From Engraulis encrasicolus (taxonomy: Eukaryota; Chordata; Actinopteri; Clupeiformes; Engraulidae): a DNA stretch of 64,000 nucleotides. Each line of letters begins with the position of its first letter. The first letter of the stretch is position 1. This document shows positions 57,353 through 64,000 of this stretch, one piece after another. The translations under genes were made by a program, and so were the position numbers. The notes under the pieces were generated by a model, which saw only the letters and a list, made by a program, of their open reading frames with translations, was not told the origin of the DNA and searched no databases. The DNA is taken from positions 46,335,856-46,399,855 of the forward strand of contig NC_085865.1 in assembly GCF_034702125.1 (NCBI RefSeq), written 5' to 3'.

Positions 57353-58591
57353 TTAACACATTGAGTACCGACGACATAATAATACGTTTTTCACGCCCAT
57401 GCGTTGTATATCAAAACATAAAAATTTGCAGTCAAAAGTTTGTGTTATGATTTGGATATTTTAATTTATCTTACCAAGATGTCTGGATGCCAACCCATGT
57501 CGCCTACCGTAGACTATCTGTATAGGCTCCTAATGATCGCGCTGCCAGCGCTGATGCTACGGCTCTGCATTTGATTTCGTCGCTAATGATCCTGCAATGA
57601 TGTTCTTTAATCTCTCTGTACCCCTTCACCTTGTAGTATGGTAGCTACAGGAAGGGCTATGGTAGCTATCTGCTGCTATCTGGGATGCTGCCGTATTCGT
57701 GAATTGTGCTATGTTGCTGTTTCCCTAGTACGGTCGGTGCCCACGCTGTAGCTGATGTAGTGTCTGACTTCACGCAATAGGGACGCACAGAGACGATTGT
57801 ATATCGTGCCTGGAGAATCTTGAACTTTCTGGACTTGCTACCTAGACCTTTACCAGATCCTTGGATCCAAATGGTACCCGAACTGTGATTGGAGTAATGC
57901 GCTCCTATTTGGAAGTTTGATAAGAATTGTTTATTTGATTATTCGCCCCCATGTTGAGCTTTCTGTGTCTTCCTGTATGTGAAAAGCCAGAAGCTAGCAT
58001 AGATGGCTACATATCATATGGATCGGATGGACTACATCTAAGCATCATATAATTGGGATTTGTTGTCAATGTTGGGCTATTATTTCGGGAGTCATCGGGA
58101 GCTATTTTAGCAAATGTCTCACCTTCTGCGTGAGTTTGTGTTCAGTCCACGTGAAAAACATGGATTTCGAAGGGCATTGATTGCCGATGTTGTAGTGGGA
58201 CAGAGCAGGAGGTGTGTCTTGAAGACGGCAAGATGTGTGTCAGAGCTAACCTTGCACCAAATTGTGATTAAAACCAACTCGTCCCCTTTCAAACTCGTGA
58301 CGTTCTGAAGCAGCACACCCTTCACAAAAACCTAAATATCTCCGATTGTAGCTGAATTCCATGGATACTCGCTTCGGTTTAGCTTGGGTTTGCTCTGCAA
58401 TAAAAGCTTGTAGACACACGGTTTTCACCTACTAAGAGGGCAGAGTCTCCACTTTCAAACGAGCCATAACATGTTTCAGTGGCCCTATCACATAATACGC
58501 TGTGAGTCTACAAAAAACGTCAAAAAAGGGCTTAGAACGCTGGTATTCTACGACATAATTCTGTGAGCACCGCCGGTATTCAATGTGTTAA
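57353..58591. mobile_element. TTAA-flanked 1.24-kb element upstream of gene A
   Basis: TTAACACATTGAGTACC at the left and GGTATTCAATGTGTTAA at the right; cgacataat also recurs in both subtermini. The gene B arm lacks it (around 16,788). No transposase recognised. Confidence 0.8.
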
Positions 58592-58772
58592 GTCAGTCCA
58601 CATTGAAGTATTGGCTTCATTAATTTAAAAACATGATACTAAAACATATTAAGTCATAAGTTAAAACGTGCTCCATCCAGACATGAAAAACGCCTGTCAT
58701 TCTAGTGAAAGCATTACGTTTACCCAGAATCCGCCCGCTGACCTGCCTAATCCTGTGAACCCACAAGGTGTT

Positions 58773-59141
58773 ACGGTGCATTCACACACCAACGGCGCGG
58801 ACGTCCACAGTACGTCCACTTTACGTGTCCATTATCAATCCGAAACGGTTAGAATGCATGAAAACAAATCATGCCTTGCACACAGGAAGGCGGTGTAAGC
58901 ACAGCACATGTCCGTCCCGACCGGACATGTCCGCGTTGCTCGTTGAAAAGAGAACTCGAGTCTATTTTCCTTCGCGGACGTCCGCGTTCAATGTGCAGCT
59001 CCCATTGAAAATGAATGGCTGCTGCCCGCGGATAGAACGTGGACGTTAACTGTGCAGTGTGAAAGGCAGCCCGCGAACCTCTCAGACTCGCACTGCTCAC
59101 TGAGACGTTAAGGAAACGTGCCGTCTGTGTGTGCATGTAAA
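58773..59141. mobile_element. Palindrome-rich MITE upstream of gene A
   Basis: Absent from the gene B arm (around 17,103). Starts cggtgcattcacacacc, ends gtgtgtgcatgtaaag, with cggacgtccgcg-type inner palindromes. The possible target duplication is only gtta. Confidence 0.6.
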
Positions 59142-59252
59142 GTTAATGCTATGACTTTAAAACACTCTCATGCGTGTGCATCACATGCCAAAAGATGACC
59201 TTGCACTTTCAAGGGTGAACGATCATCAGTCTCCATACTCACACATCCTTAA

Positions 59253-59610
59253 TTAACCCTGCCAAGGAGGTTGTGTTTTTGGTCACATTGGTTTGTCCGT
59301 CTGTCTGTCTGTCTGTCTATTTGTTTGTCAGCAGGATAACTCAAAAAGTCATGAACAGATTTGGATGAAATTTATGGAGGTCTTGGAAATGACAAAAGGA
59401 AAAAGTGATTACATTTTGGTGGTTATCCGGACCACGATGGTGATCCAGGAATGTTTTAAAAATCTTCACCATTGCAGGATAGGACGAATTTTGACATTCC
59501 AGTTTCTAACTCACAAAAACAAGACAGAAAGACAAACAGGCTGTAACAGTCAAATGTTCTATCAAACAGCTTCCTTTGCGGAGGTCTGCACTCTCTGAGT
59601 GCATTTCTAG
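59253..59610. repeat. Fish interspersed repeat with (GTCT)n, arm A
   Basis: Copy of 17,209-17,600 with a shorter GTCT run. Confidence 0.75.
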
Positions 59611-59911
59611 TTTTCTTTGAATTTGACATGGGGACTAAGATCCACCCATTTGCATGTTTAATCAGTCAAATGAATCACTAATAATGCACACATTTATATT
59701 CGGGCTCTCAATTTGAAATATCCTAAGCAAACAACAATTATGTGACTACTGCAAGTCCATAATGATTTTCTGATGCTTTCCTTGTTGTGAGACATCTTGG
59801 ATATGTTAGTGGCTCAAATGGTCTTAGAGTCATTTATATAGCTCATCATATTGCTCCATTTTATCCTCTGCACATTGTCCTCAGGACGTCAAACGCATTT
59901 ATTTCTTGTGT

Positions 59912-60222
59912 AAAGCTACATTCACACACATCGCTGCTAATTACTAGCTTCTCGCTTGCTCGCCTACTCGCCACTCTCTCATGGAACGTTCGCTTAACGT
60001 TCCCACTGCTTTAACTGCCAATGCACAGGCGAGAAGTACCGAACTCTGTGTTCCAATTGGTTACTCGCTTACTCGCCTCGCTCGAATATTTTCAACTCAG
60101 GTTCCGCCCACATCACATCGCTTGTACACTCCTCGCCTCGTCGTCTCGTTGGAACACATAGACATTCTATTGACTTCATTCGCTGAGCGAGTCACTAGCA
60201 GCGACGTGTGTGAACGAGGCTT
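59912..60222. mobile_element. MITE upstream of gene A, truncated in arm B by the L1
   Basis: Ends gctacattcacacacatcgctgc / gcagcgacgtgtgtgaacgaggct; inverted. In arm B only the right part (about 26,066-26,178) remains next to the L1. Confidence 0.72.
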
Positions 60223-60479
60223 AATGATGTGACCTCTGGTCAGGTCAGTTGTTATTCCACAAAATTACATTTGAATGTCTGGAAAAAGAAAACAACATAA
60301 AACGACACAATCTGAAAGGCCTTTGAGTGTTTAATGACTGCATATTTCCTCTAATTATATTCTCTGAGTGTATATTATGAAATGAGTGAAAGACATTTCA
60401 AATACTGCTGAAATGGTAACTTTAGAAGTGAATTTACACCTTGTCCTCAAGTGATAAGCTGCACTACACCTGACTTATA

Positions 60480-61700
60480 TCCTCAGCACTCTGACAACAT
60501 ATGTCTAGCAGATAGCCAACGACTGTTCTTAATCAAAGACAGGCACTCAGAATTGTCATAGGAATGTGACAGGGCTATCTTTGTGCTTTAGTGAGAAGGC
60601 TGAGGAAACAGCGATGTGTCAGTGAGGCATAATCTGTCATCGGCTAGCAGCCGCCTGACCTTGGCCTTGAAAGAAAGTAGCTGGTCTGGCCAGACGACAA
60701 GAAAGGCCCCACTCAATGACTGTCGTTAGTTTACAAAACAATTCAGGGTTTCAGAACAGATGTGAGAGTCTATGTTGTTGGGGGTATGGATGGTGGTCCT
60801 CTGAGAACATTTTGAAAATATAGTTGTGTGATTTTATCGCAATATGAAAATGGATATACCTATCTTTGTACCGTGAGAAGGCTAAGGAAACAGCGATGCA
60901 TCAGTGAGACATGTTCTGTCATTGGCTAGCAGCTACCTAACCTTGGCCTTGAAAGAAAGTAGCTGGTCTGTTTAGGCCCAAGGACAGATGAAAGCACATG
61001 CGGTATTGACAGCATGCACCAAGGCCATAGTAATAAACCTTCTCCCTCATATCCTCAGCACTCTGACAACAGATGTCTAGCAGATAGCCACCGACTGTTC
61101 TCAATCAAAGACGGGCACTCAGAATTGTCATAGGAATGTGACAGGGCTATCTTTGTGCTTTAGTGAGAAGGCTAAGGAAACAGCGATGTATCAGTGAGAC
61201 ATGTTCTGTCATCGGCTAGCAGCTGCCTGACCTTGGCCTTGAAAGAAAGTAGCTGGTCTGTTTAGGCCCAAGGACAGACTACAGCACATGTGGTATTGAC
61301 AGCATGCACCAAGGCCATAGTAATAAACCTTCTCCCAAGGTTGCTGTCCCTCAATTTGTTAAGTAAGTGACGCACAAACTTTAGCACCATCTTGTTTACC
61401 ATACCCGGGCCTGTCGCCTACTTGTATTTGTCCCTGAGTACAAAGATAACCCTGTGAAATTCTTGCTGAATGTCAGCTAGGCACACACAAAGAACGTTTA
61501 CGTGTAAACTTGCAACAGATGGACTTGCAGCACATGGGCCCCTGTGCCAGACGACAAGAAAGCCCCCACTCAATGAGTGCTGTTAGTTTACAAAACAATT
61601 CAGGGTTTTAGGCCAGATGGGAGAGTCTATGTTGTTGGGGGTATGGGGGGTAGTCCTCTGAGAACATTTAGAAAATATAGTTGTTAAAAGGGAGATTTTA
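60480..61700. repeat. Tandem imperfect repeats upstream of gene A
   Basis: As in arm B, but with an added unit: ctctgacaaca.atgtctagcagatag occurs at 60,488 and again at 61,059, and gaaacagcgatg.atcagtgag three times (60,605, 60,888, 61,175). Confidence 0.75.
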
Positions 61701-63540
61701 TTGCAATATGAGAATGGAAATAAAGAGGCTTGGGCTTCAGGGCCCCTTTGACTCTTGAGCCCCTGGGCCTAGACCCAGTAGGCCCATGCAGTAATCTGTC
61801 CTTGAGTGGTGCATGTCATCTTGTCATCTCCTTCAGGGCACCTGACCACTGCAGCTGTTCCAGAAAAGAAGCTCCTCCTCTGGGTCCACTGGCCAGCAGC
61901 CAACTTTGAGCTACTCTGAGGAGCCGGCAGTTCCTTTCAGTAGATGGCCACTTCATTGAGAATATGCCCAAGGAAGCAAAAGGATGGCTCTGTGATTCTT
62001 AATCTACTCTTAATTCTTAATACTCCCCCCAGTTACGTATGGATTTATTTCATCTTAAATGTAAGTAGCTTAATAAAATCAAGACTAGTTATGTGATGTG
62101 GTGTTATGTAGGCTAAGATATGGTGGATAATATAAAAGGATGCTCTAAAACTAAAATTGTATTGCATTTAGAAATGTAGTGCAGAGTCCTTATAGGCTAT
62201 TTCTCCCTTTATAATTATACAGGAGGATTTTGTAGCTGAATAAAAGACCCTGGTGACACTCAATGGAAGATGTGCGTTACTCGTTTGAAGTGGACCTACT
62301 TTCAGGTACGTAAATAGCTCTTAATAAAATAGGCACAGTGGGTATATATATGAAGGTAACATTTTTGAAAAAAGAACATAGCTTTTGCAATCCCCAAAAT
62401 GTATATTTTGAGAGGGCAGAGACAGAGATACAGAGATTTCCATTCATTTTGAATTGAATTTGTTCCGTAGGTTGGTAATTGTTCAGTCTGTATTATTTAT
62501 TTCATCTTCATGTTTGCTTCCACTGCAGTAAGTTTTACTTTCCTGGTCCACATGAACATTTATTTTTTATTTTTATAATTGGAATGTGTAGGCCCAGAGT
62601 TATAGGCCTCTGTTGTTCACACACAGGCTATCTCTGTGGTAGGCTATCATTTTAGTAGGGTTTTCATCTGGCAGACCTGGAAATAATTTCTTTCCCCAAC
62701 CCATACCTGAGAATGGCATTGCTGCCGCTGCCTTTCTTTTCTGTACCTCCCTGATAATCTGCCTCCCCCTGCCCCCTTCAGGCCAAAAGCTCAATTACAG
62801 CATGCAGAGACTGGACAGATTAGAATGGCAAAGCACAAGCCAAAATTGTTCTAGGTCTGCACTGCTCGAGCTAAGATTCTATTGTCTCTGACTCTACCCT
62901 GCCCTTTGATCTAACTGGAAAGTTTGTAGAACTCGGGTCATTTTAAAGTTTTAATTGCCTTTCTTTCCCAGTAACTGTTGGTTTTAATAAGTGGATGACA
63001 ATATATTATTTTTTTAATGTGTTAATTTAGCCAGGTATATTGTTGTTCTGTAGATAGTAAATAATAACACGTAAAATTTCAGTGAAGGATTAACTTCAGG
63101 TGTCCAGACTAGGGTAAGATTGACAGATAGGCTATATGTTAGTACCTACCCGCGGTACATTGATAAGGTAATTAATAACCCAATCTCATTTTCCTTTGGT
63201 TTCTTTATCTAAGTATCACGAGTACCATGTTGTTGAATAGGGACTGCATGTATGAATGTCTAATGAAGACATCACTGCACACTTTGCTAGGCCTAGCAGC
63301 TAGCTAAATATGTTAGCTGATCTTTTTCCATTTGTCACCTTTGCTTTGTAGGTCTCTAGTATGATATGACAGGTGCAGTTACGGTTCTCTTTCAGTAAAT
63401 TTGCTTAGCATCTCTATGGGTTATGCACTCTCATGCAGACTATTTGCCGAAGCTCTTTTCAATCATGCCGTTAGGCCAATGAGCTGAGATGTGAGCGGGC
63501 CCGCCAACAGTCAAAATGATTTCGACCAGCGAATACTCAT

Positions 63541-64000
63541 GAACGCCGTGATATAGAGCCAAACAGCGGTGGCTGAAGCATGGACTGTGTTCATTTAGGC
63601 AAGGCGACATAGCATGTAAATTGATTAGACATTCGGTTTGTTTTCACCCATAAAGGGGCGTAACATACATTTACGAGCAAAGTACCCGGATGGCCATTCA
63701 TGAGAATAGCAGCCATATTCACCTCTCTTTGCCCAGATGTTGCCCAATCTTGAGACTGAACTGTCTAATAGAGTTGCTGAGGAAAGCGTTCACCAGGCAT
63801 CCAGGTTCTGAAGCTCTGTCTCAAAGAAAGAGTTGATATTCCTGGATGAGTATCTTTCATGCCGTATATGTGGAAATGTTATGAAAACGGGTTCCCTGTT
63901 GTCAAACCTGTCTGCTTACTCTAGCTGCTGTCTAGCTACTGGAGGGTATCATGATTTGCTTCAGTAGTCACAGTGCATGTTGACATGCATGGTTTTTTTT
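63541..64000. other. Unique sequence beyond the duplicated arm
   Basis: No gene, repeat or promoter recognised in the last 460 bp. Confidence 0.5.

Overview
The window is teleost fish genomic DNA. It carries two tandem, same-strand (minus) sarcomeric myosin heavy chain (MYH) genes of the skeletal-muscle class, embedded in a dense field of transposable elements. Evidence for a teleost: vertebrate MYH exon structure with compact introns, and repeat families typical of teleosts (Tc1-like elements, hAT and TTAA-target MITEs, a fish L1/Tx1-like LINE). I cannot name the species.

Layout in transcription order (high to low coordinates). Gene A has its TATA promoter near 56.37 kb, its start codon at 53,241 and its stop near 34,828. 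By splice-site reading I count 37 coding exons summing to 5,802 nt (1,933 codons plus stop), so it looks like a complete, intact MYH. About 20 kb downstream lies gene B, with its TATA promoter near 15.91 kb and start codon at 14,573. It runs off the window at position 1. Only its first 18 coding exons (2,426 nt, motor domain plus IQ region) are present, and all are open with the same exon sizes as gene A.

The region from about 92 to 29,215 (gene B head plus upstream DNA) and the region from about 45,792 to 63,540 (gene A head plus upstream DNA) are arms of one direct segmental duplication with an offset of about 38.7 kb near the genes. Most length differences between the arms are transposon insertions, several with a readable empty site in the other arm: a TTAA-target element in intron 3 of each gene (different elements), hAT elements, a retroelement with a 188-codon ORF in gene B intron 7, and an L1 in the gene B upstream arm that replaced about 330 bp and was itself split by a 6.8-kb inverted-repeat element. 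The 29.2-34.8 kb stretch between the arms has no gene I can support, only MITEs.

Two observations stand out. First, introns of both genes and the DNA just upstream of the start codon hold degenerate 'ghost' copies of exon ends (exons 1, 7, 17, 19 and 36), often with the splice signal kept. Several are shared by A and B, so they predate the duplication. Second, the gene B intron-7 insert has a 16-bp target-site duplication and an intact ORF for a small protein with one membrane segment and a helical tail; I do not recognise this family. A further oddity is a hAT insertion that begins at intron position +4 of gene A exon 32 and rewrites its splice donor.
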